Shown here in pieces: positions 33,973-45,049 of a stretch of DNA of 64,000 bases; position 1 is the first letter of the stretch; every line of letters begins with the position of its first letter. Made by a program: the position numbers and the translations under genes. Below the pieces are notes generated by a model, which saw only the letters and a program-made list of their open reading frames with translations, had not been told where the DNA came from and ran no database searches. Origin of the DNA: Tetradesmus obliquus (taxonomy: Eukaryota; Chlorophyta; Chlorophyceae; Sphaeropleales; Scenedesmaceae); assembly GCA_030272155.1 (NCBI GenBank), contig CP126203.1, positions 3,224,001 to 3,288,000 on the forward strand, written 5' to 3'.

Positions 33973-36150
33973 ATGGGGGCTCTTATGCCGAACGAGCAGG
34001 GGGCAAAAACAACCCTGGCTGCAAGGGCGAAGAAGAAGTGCGATGGATGGATGATTGCCAAGGGATGGACCTCAAAGACGCGTGGGTGAGCCATTCGTTG
34101 CTGTGTTTGAATCGTCACATGTTCGTGGCTGTCGTCGTGGCTGCAAGGGCTAACTCTCACCCTGACCCGCACTGCTGCTGCAGCCTGGTGTGGCACTACA
34201 GCAACTTGCTCAAGGAGCAATTGATGGCTATGCTGCCAATCACGATGCTACAGGTGGGTGCAAGCTGTGCTCTTGCAGCTGCAGGCCAGCCAGGCAGCAC
34301 CCAGGCAGCATGCTGGCATGTGCAAACCCTAACAGCATTCGATAATTTATTGCATTCGCTGAATGGCTGGCAGCCTGCGGTAAATTATGCTGGGTGTTCA
34401 GTGTAACTGTATGGCTCCAAGGCTTTTTGAGAGCTGGGTGGGAGCCATGAGCTGAACCCCTGAACTCAACGCTTTCACATAGTATCGAGTCCGCTGTTGC
34501 TGCTGCTGCTGCTGCCGCCATTGCGGCGTGCGCTGCACACTTGTAGGTGCTCGTGATGGCCATCTTTTTCCGCAAGAGCACCCCCACCCCAGGCCTTGAG
34601 GCAGCCGGGCTCATCTCTGCTGTGGTGGGCCTGGTGCTGCGAATTTAACGCCTGCTGCAACAATTCATCATACCTGCAGGTGCTCGTGGCCGTTTTTGGT
34701 GGAAATCGCACCCCTTACGCATACTCAGTGCTGCCGCCGCTGCTGCCATTATCGCTGGCGCTGCTGCTGCCGCTATGTAGGTGCTCGTGATGGCCATCTT
34801 CTTCCGCAAGAGCACCCCCACCCCAGGCCTTGAGGCAGCAGGCCTCATCTCTGCTGTGGTGGGTCTGGTGCTGTTCCTGGACGGCCTGAGGGTGGCAGTC
34901 ATGCCCATGGCCATGCTGGTTGGCACAAAGCTGCCTCAGAAGCTGAAGCTGCCCTGGGTGCTGCTGGTGGCCTTCTGCCTGGGCGTGCTCGTCACGTACG
35001 CAGGTGAGCAAAGTATAAAATGGCAGCGTTAAAAGCCCTAAAGCGTACGGAGTTGATTGAGAGGGGTGGGTGTTTGTGGGTGCTGCTGGTGGCCTTCTGC
35101 CTGGGCGTGCTTGTTGCGTACGCAGGTGGGCAGGGTTTTGAGGGAGTGCAGCAGGGTTTTGGGTTCCGCGGGATAACTAGGGATTGCAAAACCCCACCAG
35201 GTGAGACACTGAGAGGCAGCTGGGCTGGGTGCCTTGATGGTGGCGTCCTGCCTGGGCGTGCTAGTGACATATGCAGGTCGGCAGGGTTTTGGGTATCAGC
35301 TGGGAAGCCGCGGAGCCAAAACCCTGGTCAAAAACCCAGCAGGTGTCAGAAAGGGAGGCAGCTAGGCTGGGTGTTGCTGTGGTGGGCTTGGTGCTGTTCC
35401 TGGATGGCCTGAGGGTGGCAGTCATGCCCATGGCCATGCTGGTGGGCACAAAGCTGCCCCAGAAGCTGAAGCTGCCCTGGGTGCTGCTGGCGGTGTTCTG
35501 CCTGGGCGTGCTCGTCACGTATGCCGGTGAGCAGGGTTCTGGGGAGTCATCACAAGCCCTAATTCGCACCAAGTTGATTGAGAGGAATAGGTGTGAGATG
35601 GTGCTGCTGCTGGCGTTCTTCTTGGGTGTGCTCGTCACTTATGCCGGTGAGCAGGGTTTTGAAAAAGTGCAACAGGGTTTTGGGTTCCAAGGGATAGCTG
35701 GGGTTATCTGCACAAGACAGGCAGCTGCCCTGGGTGCTGCTGGTGGCTTTTGATCGGGCGTGCTCGTCACATACTCAGGTGTGCAGGGTTTTAAAAGTGC
35801 CAGTGGCTGTAAACCCCACCAGGTCACTGTATGAGAGGTGGTTGCGTGTGGGTGCTGCTGGTGGCCTTCTGCCTGGGCGTGCTTGTCACATACACAGGTG
35901 AGATGCAGGGTTACATGACTCTAGCTGCTGTGGCTTCTTGCTCAGCGTGTGGCACGCTGCTCACTGATTCATATTTCTTTGCTGCCTGCAGAGCCGGCGA
36001 TTGCTGCCATCAGGCCCCTTGCTGCACTGGTGGACCCCAACTCTGCCCCCTACCTGTACTACATGATGAACCAGCAGCAGGAGATCATGGTGTTTGCAAT
36101 CGGGGCAGGCGTGGGCGTGGCTGCAGTGATCGGCACACTCAAGGTGAGGC

Positions 36151-36183
<33 letters not shown>

Positions 36184-36259
36184 TGAAGATAAGGAGGTCA
36201 TGGTGTTGCAATTGGGGTGGGCGTGGGTGTGGCTGCAGTGATCGGCACACTGAAGGTAA

Positions 36260-36295
<36 letters not shown>

Positions 36296-36932
36296 GCGGT
36301 GGCGGCCGCGGCATCAGCAGCAGGGTCAGCACATGCGGCTGGTGCTGGCAAGATGATTGAATGGTAGTGGCAGCTAATGCTCACTGTAACTTGGTCAGGA
36401 TCCTTACTGCCTATGCTGTTCCCTGTGTTTGCCGTCCCTTTTGCGGTTTCTCTACGCCATCTCGCTCAAGACCCAATTGCCTGTTCCGTCCCCTGATTGT
36501 TTGTCATTTTGCAGTTCCTGTACTCCATCTCGCTGAAGATCCTAACTGCCTGTTCCGTCCCCTGAATGTTTGTCCTGTTGCAGTTCCTGTACTCCATCTC
36601 GCTGAAGATCCTAATCGCCGTGACGCTGGCACCCACAGTCGCTTGCGCCTGCTACATGCAGTGGTGAGTCATACTAATAGTCCACCAGCCAAAGCACAGT
36701 GTCTTAAGACACTTTGTTTGTCAGAACCGAAAGCAAAGGACAGGAAACATGTATTAGGCACTGGTGGGACCAGCTGTGGTGTACTGCCCACAACTGACAT
36801 TCATATTTGTGAGTTATCCTGTGATACCCACTGCTGTACTGCAATGCGCTGCTGCTAGTGGAGGGTGTGTAATCGTCATTGCAGTGGAGCGCTCACAAAT
36901 TACAGCCAGTTTGCTGGGCCACACTCATTTTT

Positions 36933-36974
<42 letters not shown>

Positions 36975-37793
36975 AGGGGCAACCGTCACCTGCAGCCACT
37001 AATGGGTGTGGCGTGGGACTGCGGGGCAGTCACCACTGGGCCTGTCACTGTGCCTGTGCTGCTGTCGCTGGGGGTGGGAGTGATGCAGGCCCAGAAGCAG
37101 AAGAAGATGGCCCTGGCTGTGCTGGAGAATGCGGCACTGAAGCAGGGCGCAGGTGCGGCGCTGGTTTGTCACAAACTTTAGTTTAGGATGTTGCTGTGCA
37201 AATGTGGTGTGCACCAGCTGCTAGAGGAATGGATGACGAGCAGCTGCCACTGCTGTGCTTGATTACGCATAAAGTGATGCGTTGTGCAGCTGTGTCAAGC
37301 GTGTGGTGACGCTCTCACTGCTGCTGCTGCTGCTGCTGCTGCAGGCAGCACGCTGGAGGGCTTTGGCATTGTGACGCTGGCCTCGCTGCTGCCTGTGCTG
37401 GCTGTGGAGCTCATGGCCATCATCACCAGCCTCATGTGAGCAACCACGATTAAAACCTAAACCCTTTGACAAAAACCTAAGGCTTAAACCCTAGTGCTTA
37501 AGCCCTCAGCCATGCATTGATTGCTTGCTGCCTGTGCTGGCAGTGTCACTCATGGCCATCATCACCAGCCTCATGTGAGTGTTGCAATGTTGTCATTATA
37601 TTTTCAAATTGAGGTTCCAGCTGAGGTTCATGCAGAGGTTATACTATAACCTGGGGTACCCCAGGCCCAGCCGTGGCATACGATTTGCACAGCCAAAAAA
37701 TGATGAACTGTTTGGCATATCTGGTGCGTACATAATCGGTGCTTACACAGCAGCACTGAGTGACCAAGTATTCTGCCCCTGCCTCTGGCATCT

Positions 37794-37833
<40 letters not shown>

Positions 37834-38656
37834 AGCCACCCGTACGAGTTTGTGCTTGAGCAGGCCAAGCTGGCTCACGCCAGGTCACAGGGGGTGGTGC
37901 TGCCACCGGTGGAGCAGTGAGTTCAATGAGCAGTCCTGTCACAAAAATGCTCCAGGCCCCTTGCTTCAGGCCTTTCATCAAGCAGCCGCTGCTTGCTGAG
38001 TGACAGCGTTTGGGATGTAGCCATTGCATGCTTACTGTTGTAGCGGCAGTTATCAGCAATCACGTGTGGGTCCAGTCACCACCTCAGCAATCTCCACTGC
38101 CAGCTCGACTGAGCCTGGCATCACTGTACCACACAACCAGGAGCATCAAGCATTACTGTACCACACAGCCAGGAGCATCAAGCATCACTGTACCACACAG
38201 CCAGGAGCATCAAGCATCACTGTACCACACAGCCAGGAGCATCAAGCATCACTGTACCACACAGCCAGGAGCATCAAGCATCACTGTACCACACAACCAG
38301 GAGCATCAAGCATTACTGTACCACACAGCCAGGAGCATCAAGCATCACTGTACCACACAGCCAGGAGCATCAAGCATCACTTTACCACACAACCAGGAGC
38401 ATCAAGCATCACTGTACCACACAGCCAGGAGCATCAAGCATCACTGTACCACACAGCCAGGAGCATCAAGCATCACTGTACCACACAGCCGGGAGGGAGC
38501 ATCAAGCATCACTCTACTACACAACCAAGAGCACCAAGCAGCTTTGTCCTGTATTGTCATCTATCACATGTTGGGTCGCCGGTCACAGAGGCTGTGTATA
38601 GCTGGCATGCCACTATCTGCTGCTGCTGCTGCCGCTGCTGCTGCTGCTGCCGCTGC

Positions 38657-38700
<44 letters not shown>

Positions 38701-41700
38701 CTAGGTCCCCGATCAAGGAGGTGGTGTATGGCGTGCGCGCCATCTGCCCGCTACTGATTGCGCTGGTGTTCCTGGTGGTGGTGGTGCTGCGGCAGGTGAG
38801 CACAATCTGAAGATGTGGAAGTTACACAGGTGGTGTGCTGCTGTCGTGTGCTGCTGATTGCCCTGATGTTGCTGCTGGTGGTGGTGCTGCGGCAGGTGAG
38901 GGATGATGTAAAGCATGACAGGGCAGTTGGCTCAGCCGCTCCTGTGGGGGGCGGGCCCGATGGCGACGTTGCTATGGCTTGAATGGTGACATTATGATGA
39001 CGGTGCAGTTTGGCTTTGCGGGCCCTGCTGGAGGTGCTGCTGCTGCCGTCGATGCATGTCAGCAATTGCGGTTGCTGTAGCAGCTGCAGTGCAAGTGATT
39101 GCCACTACTTTTGTCCAACTCACACTCACAAGCCCCGCATGTCACACTGACAAGCCCCAGCCGCCATTGATCACCACTACTTTTGTCACACTTACTATCT
39201 CACACTTACTTTCTCACACTCGCACTGTACTCAAAAGCCCCCTCTTGCTGCAACCACCCTGCCCTGCAGCCGCTGCCTTTTGATGGCTTCATGGTTGACG
39301 AAGAAGAGGATGACGAGCAATCTGAGGGTACAGAAGACCCTTCTGGCAAAGATCCCAGCGCAAGGGGCAGCAGCAGCGGCGCTGCTGTGCCAGGGGAGGG
39401 CTCCAACAGGGGCAAGCCTGTGGGCGCTGATGACAGCGCAAGGGGCGGCTGCGAGGGGCTGGATGTTGAGACAGGAAAGGTGAGCAGAGCCACGTGCTGT
39501 TTTCATATTGTGCGGTGGTATTCTTTGCAGTTCTCAGTATGGGCGGGCCTCTCCTGGTGCAGCTTTGCTTGAAGGTGCGCAGCTGCGCATTTATCTTCAT
39601 CTTTTTCTCTGCGGTGCCGGGGGAGGGCTCCAACAGGGGCAAGCCAGTGGGCGCTGATGACAGTGCAAGGGGCGGCTGTGAGGGGCTGGATGTGGAGACA
39701 GGAAAGGTGAGCAGAGTGATCATGATAAGGGTGATGATACGGAAGATAATGATGATACTGTCAGGGCTGCTGTGTTTGCCTGAACGTATGCCTTTTGCTG
39801 CTGGCGGCTCTTGCCCCTGCTGCTGCCATATGCTCCTGCCTGCCTTTCTGCAGCTTGATGCCAGCATCACCCGCCGCGCCCACAGTCACACCAAGCGCCA
39901 CCCGCCAGTCAGGCATGAGACATGTTTCTTTGAAACTGCGCTGTCTCGCTGCTTTTTCTGCCTGTGATTGCTATCTCTTAAAGTATGTACGCCTCTGACC
40001 TCGCCGCTGCTTCTGCCACATGCCACTGCCTGCCTTCCTGCCCGCAGCTTGACGCCAGCATCACCCGCCGCGCCGCCCGCAGCCACACCAAGCACCACCC
40101 GCCAGTGGGGCACGAGCCATCCTTAGCAGAAGCCGTCACCTGCAGTACCTTTCCAAGAATGCGCTGTCCTGCGGGACTAATAGTGCTCTGCTCACCTTGA
40201 CACATGCTGTCTGCTGAAGTGTGCTTGCATCTGCCATTGTCTTTGCTGCTGTTTCCCGCAGCTTGATGCCAGCATCACGCGTCGCGCCGCCCGCAGCCAC
40301 ACCAAGCACCACCCGCCAGTGGGGCACGAGCCGTCCTTAGCAGAAGCCGTCATTGCTGCTGCCGGCACCGAAGACGCCAACTTCTACGACGTCAACATCA
40401 TGCTGTCTGACTCAGCAAGCTATGCAGACACTGCTTCAGTGGGAGGAGACAGTGTGGCCAGCAACCGCATGGGGAAAGTGAAGAGCTGCTTTGGGAAATA
40501 TGGAGGGCTCATGCTGGCGATGCTGATGTGCCAGATCGGCATGATCCTGTTCAACCTCGGACTGACGTACGGCTTTGCAGGTGGGTGCGCTGATGGCAGC
40601 AGCAGCAGCAGCAGCAATGTTTTGTGAGAGTTGTGCTGCTGATGTGCCAAATCGGCATGATCCTGTTTAACCTTGGACTGACGTACGGCTTCGCAAGTGG
40701 AAGGGCTTTGCTGCTGGGGCCTGGGTTTGAGATGAAGCAAGGCCTGCACATATCTGCCGTTGTGATGCAGCGTTGATGGCAGCGATGAGATGTCAGCCAT
40801 GACTGCTGCTGCAGCTCAATGTGCCCTGCTCTTGCTGCTGCTCATGTAACCTTTTTGTCAGAAGATTCACACTCTGGTATTTACCACAGCCTCACGACGT
40901 GAACATTGCGGTGATCCCGATCACTGAGTTCAGACTGTGAAGCTGACAGGCAAATTGACTATGAAGTTGACCATGAACTTGTCTGTGGCTTCCTGCAGCC
41001 CTGGGAGACATGACAGGAGTGACGCTGCCCTCAGCCTTCCTGGCTGTGCCGTATGACCCAAAGAGCCCCTACTACAACTTTGCAGGTATGAGCTGTTACA
41101 ACACTGGCTGTTATAACAGTTGATGATGCTTACACCCACAGATATGCATGTACTGCAGCCTGCTGTGGTGATCGGGGCTTGTTATCATGCTTCCAGCTGC
41201 ATATGCATGCATACAGTGGGTGTAAGCATTGAGCCCCACAGTAGCACAGCAGGTGCTGTTGAATGCGGTTAACTGCATCTGAATCGTGCCCCTCGCGTGC
41301 ATGCCTGCAGGCGGCGTGACCATCGTGATGCTCACGCTCTTCCTGCTGGGTGTGCTGGCAACCAAGGTGAGTGCACCACATAGATTTGTGACTGTGGTTG
41401 CATACAAGTTGGATAGTGAATTATATTGTAAATTGCTGCGTGTATGTGTACCTGCACATTTCCATGCCGTGCCTGCGCTCAATATGCTGGGAGAGACTGT
41501 GGCCTGTGCTGCTTGTGACGCTGACGCTGCTGCTGCTGCTGGTGCTGCTGCTGCTGCTGTGTGTGTGTGTATGTGTACCTGCATACTGCCAGGCCGAGCC
41601 TGCGCTCAACGTGCTGGGAGAGACTGTGGAGACGCTGTCAAGCGGCAAGTTCACAAAGAAGATGCTCATCTACGCGGTGTGCATTGGCGTGGCAACCGGC

Positions 41701-43544
41701 ATGTGTGTAGGTGAGCTGCGTTGACAAGTCAGCTGCACCGACAACACCCAAGTGTCTGCAAATGTGCTGCACGCTTGTGCACACACATGAATGCAAATAT
41801 GGTAACATTCGCTGTTCAATATCTCCAGCTGCTGCTGTTGAGCTGCAGCCTATCCCTGCTGCTGCTGCTGCTGCTGTGTGTGGCTGTTGCAGTGCCACCA
41901 AGATGCTGTTCCAGCTGCCGCTGCTGTACATAAACCTTTTGAAGTGTCACATTACTACGCACTCTGCTTTTGCCACCGCTGCTGCTGTTGCTGCTGCTAC
42001 TGTGTTATCGTTGCAGGTGCCTGCAAGATTCTGTTCCAGCTGCCACTGATCTACTTCATCTTGGGCAAGTATGTCGTGGCGTGTGGCCTCACAGTCATTG
42101 CGCGAGAGTCCATCACAGCCGTCGCGTGGGACTCTGCAGGTGCGGCGTCTGTTTCTGCAGCCTTGTTGATTTGGAGACATTACAGGTTATGAATGTTGAG
42201 TTTTGATTGAGTTGCCACCTGCCATCCAGCAGTTGCCTGGGATTTCAGCAAGTGTGCGGCTGTACAGCATTGTTGATCTTGATCTGGAGGCTTTCCATGT
42301 TATGAAAGTGGCATGTCTTTTGGATTAGTAGCCTCGGACTCCTGCCATCCTGCAGTTGCCGGGGACTCAGTAGGTGTGGCAGCTGTGTCAACTGACATGC
42401 TTTGAAAAGTTCAAGGCAGCACAATTTTCTAAAAGCCACTGTGCCTGGCAGCCCGCAGCAGCTGCACAGCAGCTTGTTTGTGACCTCACAAAGATGCATG
42501 GTCACAGATCCTGGTGTTGCCTTTGGTTAGGCTCGTTTGCTGCTCAATTCCCTGCACAGCCTGCTCCCCAACACACTACCAACTGCTGCCACCTGCCACA
42601 ACTGTCACCACGGGCCCTGTGACTGTGCCTTTTGTGCTGCTCATTGACGTGCTGCTGCTCTCTCGGTCATATTTGTTTTCTGCCAAACTGCAATTTGCCG
42701 TATAGGGGTCACCACAGGCTCCATGCGTATGCCTTTTGTGCTGACTAATACCTTCTGCTACTCGCTAATGTATGTCGTTTTCTGCCAAACTGCGACCTGC
42801 AGTATAGGGGTCACCACAGGCCCTGTGACAGTGCCGTTTGTGCTGGTCATTGGCCTGCTTAATGTAACCAGACACACAACAACCATCTCCCTGACACACT
42901 TTCCCCTGCAATGTGATGCAGGTGTCACCACGGGCTCTGTGACGGTGCCGTTTGTGCTGGCCATTGACTCCCTGCTGCTGCTCTACATCATGCTTCCACT
43001 GTCATCATTGCCATGTAGGTGTCACCACGGGCCCTGTGACGGTGCCGTTTGTGCTGGCCATCGGCATTGGCTTCAGCAAGGCAGTGGATGCCAGTGAGGG
43101 CTTCGGCATGGTGAGGCGGCGCAGTACTTGTTATGTTATGTGTGTTGCTATGTTATGCGTACAATGTGCATTGTTATGCAGGTGTCACCACAGGCCCTGT
43201 GACTGTACCGTTTGTGCTGGCCATTGGCATCGGCTTCAGCAAGGCAGTGGATGCCAGCGAGGGCTTCGGCATGGTGAGCCTGCGCAGTGCTTGTGTGATC
43301 TTTGCTATGTTAAGTGTACAATGTGCAGCGCACATCATCATTGGCGTCGGCTTCAGCAAGGCGGTGGATGCCAGCGAGGGCTGCGACATGGTAAGGCTGC
43401 CGGTGATGCACACTGATGACATCAAAGTAGTGCTGCTGCCACCGCCGCCGCTGCTGCCAACTGCTGGACGTGTTACAGCACAGCTTTGTTTGGTATTTCT
43501 GATGCACATCGCGTTGCGGTGGTGTTTAAGTTAGCATGGTGTCA

Positions 43545-43579
<35 letters not shown>

Positions 43580-43640
43580 TCTGCCTGCAGCTGACTGTGA
43601 TGTATATGGCACCCATCAATTCAGTGCTCACCACAGCGCT

Positions 43641-43671
<31 letters not shown>

Positions 43672-44562
43672 CCTGATTGCAGCTGGCTGTGATGTCAGTG
43701 GCCCCCATCATCTCAGTGCTTACCACAGCACTCACTGTTGCTGCTGCTGCTGCTGCTGCTGCCCTTGGCTTGTAGCTAACTGTGATGTCAGTGGCCCCCA
43801 TCATCTCAGTGCTGACCATGAGCCTGATGAAGCAGCCCGCCAAAAAGGCGGCAGCGGAACTGGCACGCGTGTCAAAGATTGGCCTGGCCAAGGTCTCCAC
43901 TGCATTGGGTGCAGGGTAAGCCAGTACTATGCTCCAGTTTGCACTTTAGCTCACCTGTCATCCAGCCAGGCTGTGCCAGCTGTGCAGGCGCACTTTCTGT
44001 TGCTTGAGAGAGAGGTCAGTTACATGCTGTTATAAAGGGTGAGGTTGCATTTTACAACATGTAAGCAGGACTGAAACTGGCGCTGGCGCTGAAAGACTGT
44101 ATCCTATGCGGACGAAACGATTACTACACGCTTGGGTGAAGTACCCCGAGTGCATACAAGCATTTGTTATGTTGTGGTATGTGACTGCACCCTGCACTGT
44201 CACAGATGGCGTGCATGGTGCTTGATGGCCTGCTTTGTGTAGAGATGGAGCCCATTGTTAAGGTTCTTCGTTATGGGCTGGGCAGCATGCAGCATGTGCC
44301 CGCAACCAGCACATGCACAAAGAAATGCATTGCTGCAAACGTTTATGCCGGTTGTCTAGCTGCACGTTGCTTCCTGCACCACATGCAGCACTTCTTGCCA
44401 CCACTCCTCTTGCCTGCTGCTGTGCTTGCTGCCAGCAACACGGTGCTAACTGTGAGCTGTCTATGTGTCTGTGTGCGCAGGTCACGTGGGGGTGATGGCA
44501 GGGTCATCGACTTTGCAAGCCAAGGTCCTGCAGGGAAGGACACCTCCAACAGGGGCATGTGA
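33973..44562 (+). CDS. DUF1538 family multi-pass membrane protein (two DUF1538 units)
   Basis: Eighteen exons join in phase to 767 residues: 33973-34085, 34184-34253, 34781-35003, 35992-36143, 36584-36663, 36977-37152, 37345-37435, 37836-37916, 38705-38795, 39270-39479, 40262-40580, 40999-41085, 41311-41366, 41593-41710, 42017-42139, 43019-43110 (or 43182-43273), 43776-43915 and 44481-44562. Two homologous halves each show the DUF1538 order: a helix pair ending in an EPA motif (EPAIAAIRPLA; EPALNVLGE), a glycine-rich helix, and the signature VTTGPVTVP (near residues 231 and 665), followed in the first half by GFGIVTLASLLPVLAVELM. They are separated by an acidic, Ser/Gly-rich hydrophilic linker (exon 10). 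The family is known from bacteria and has no established function; a transport role is only inferred from topology. Many exon ends have local partial duplicates. Confidence 0.85.
34546..34850 (+). repeat. Three starts of DUF1538 exon 3
   Basis: GTAG|GTGCTCGTGATGG-type starts occur at 34547, 34681 (short, diverging after about 16 bases) and 34781 (full exon). The first copy runs about 100 bases in parallel with the real exon before hitting a stop at about 34646. Confidence 0.8.
35003..35900 (+). repeat. About six extra copies of the DUF1538 exon 3 tail
   Basis: The segment coding WVLLVAFCLGVLVTYA plus donor G|GTGAGC recurs at about 35078-35126, 35235-35276, 35383-35526 (long, from VGLVLFLDG on), 35600-35646, 35727-35779 and 35850-35898. 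Most keep a usable GT donor (GTGAGC, GTGGGC or GTCGGC) and similar following intron sequence containing GGGTTTTG. Confidence 0.85.
36204..36583 (+). repeat. Duplicated DUF1538 exon 4 tail and exon 5 starts
   Basis: The exon 4 end (GVAAVIGTLK and donor) is repeated at 36204-36255. The exon 5 start TTCCTGTACTCCATCTCGCT is preceded by a close copy at 36514 and a degenerate one near 36455. Confidence 0.75.
36938..36976 (+). repeat. (CTG)n run forming a 3' splice site (DUF1538 exon 6)
   Basis: TTTTTTT followed by about 12 CTG triplets runs directly into CTGCAG|GGGCAAC. The repeat is the pyrimidine tract of this acceptor. Confidence 0.9.
37799..37834 (+). repeat. (CTG)n run forming a 3' splice site (DUF1538 exon 8)
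   Basis: Twelve CTG triplets followed at once by CAG and the exon CCACCCGTACGAG. Another such run precedes exon 7 at 37318-37343. Confidence 0.9.
38121..38540. repeat. 32-bp minisatellite (about 13 copies)
   Basis: The unit TCACTGTACCACACAGCC-AGGAGCATCAAGCA repeats every 32 bases from 38121; the last two units carry an insertion and several changes. It lies in the intron before DUF1538 exon 9. Two reading frames stay open through it because the unit lacks stops there, which produces spurious long open frames. Confidence 0.95.
38620..38700 (+). repeat. (CTG)n/(CCGCTG)n run before DUF1538 exon 9
   Basis: About 80 bases of CTG repeats with CCG interruptions end in CTGCCACTAG, the acceptor of exon 9 (38705). 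Confidence 0.9.
39615..40261 (+). repeat. Duplicates flanking the intron between DUF1538 exons 10 and 11
   Basis: The last about 80 bases of exon 10 with donor recur at 39623-39707. The start of exon 11 (LDASITRR...) occurs at about 39853, 40049 and 40262, each after TGCAG or CGCAG. The second copy extends about 90 bases. Only 40262 continues into the membrane-domain coding part. Confidence 0.8.
42600..43390 (+). repeat. About seven copies of the DUF1538 signature exon
   Basis: Copies of the block coding GVTTGPVTVPFVLAI begin near 42602, 42710, 42810, 42922, 43019 and 43182; a tail-only copy is at 43340-43390. Two (43019-43110 and 43182-43273) are complete: 92 bases each, with TAG or CAG acceptor, GGCATG|GTGAG donor and the same phases. 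Confidence 0.85.
43591..43915 (+). repeat. Three starts of DUF1538 exon 17
   Basis: Blocks beginning CTGACTGTGATG, CTGGCTGTGATG and CTAACTGTGATG at 43591, 43682 and 43776 each follow a CTG run and an AG. The third continues for the whole exon. The first two stay colinear for about 50 bases (VMxxAPIxSVLTTA). Confidence 0.8.
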
Positions 44563-44616
44563 GTGCTGCCTATGTTCTGTAGCGAAACCTCCCAGATGTT
44601 ATATCTTCTAGACCTT

Positions 44617-44621
44617 TGTAA
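44617..44621 (+). terminator. Putative TGTAA polyadenylation signal of the DUF1538 gene
   Basis: TGTAA lies 55 bases after the stop at 44562. Green algae commonly use TGTAA as their polyadenylation signal. Confidence 0.5.
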
Positions 44622-45014
44622 CACGTGATTCCTGGCGCCATTCTAGATGGCATGATCTATTACCTCTTCAGCTGCTGGTTAATGGTATGCAGCTATCTGC
44701 TGCTGCTTGCATACATGTAAGTGACAGTGGCCAATCAGTGCATCAGCGGCTGCTTGTATGATACAGCCCGAGTTTGGCAGTGTGTCTAGTCATGCATCTG
44801 CTGCTTAGCCTGCTGCTGAGTCTACAGGGGCATGCAACAAGCAACTCTGCCATATTGCATGCATGTACAGGACCCGTGAGCAGCTTGATTAGCTGCATGG
44901 CATCAAGCCAGATTGCCTATTGCTCAGGCAGCAGCATCAGTATCTCATACCTGGTCATATCAAAAGTAAAAGCTTGCAAGTATGAAGGCTGAATGGCTTC
45001 TCAACCCGCAGTCA

Positions 45015-45049
<35 letters not shown>

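Noticed and set aside
38010-38810. Plus-strand open frames of 226 and 266 codons across the minisatellite
   Set aside because: They consist of the 32-bp repeat and a CTG run and end in real exon sequence only by chance; splice sites place this in an intron.
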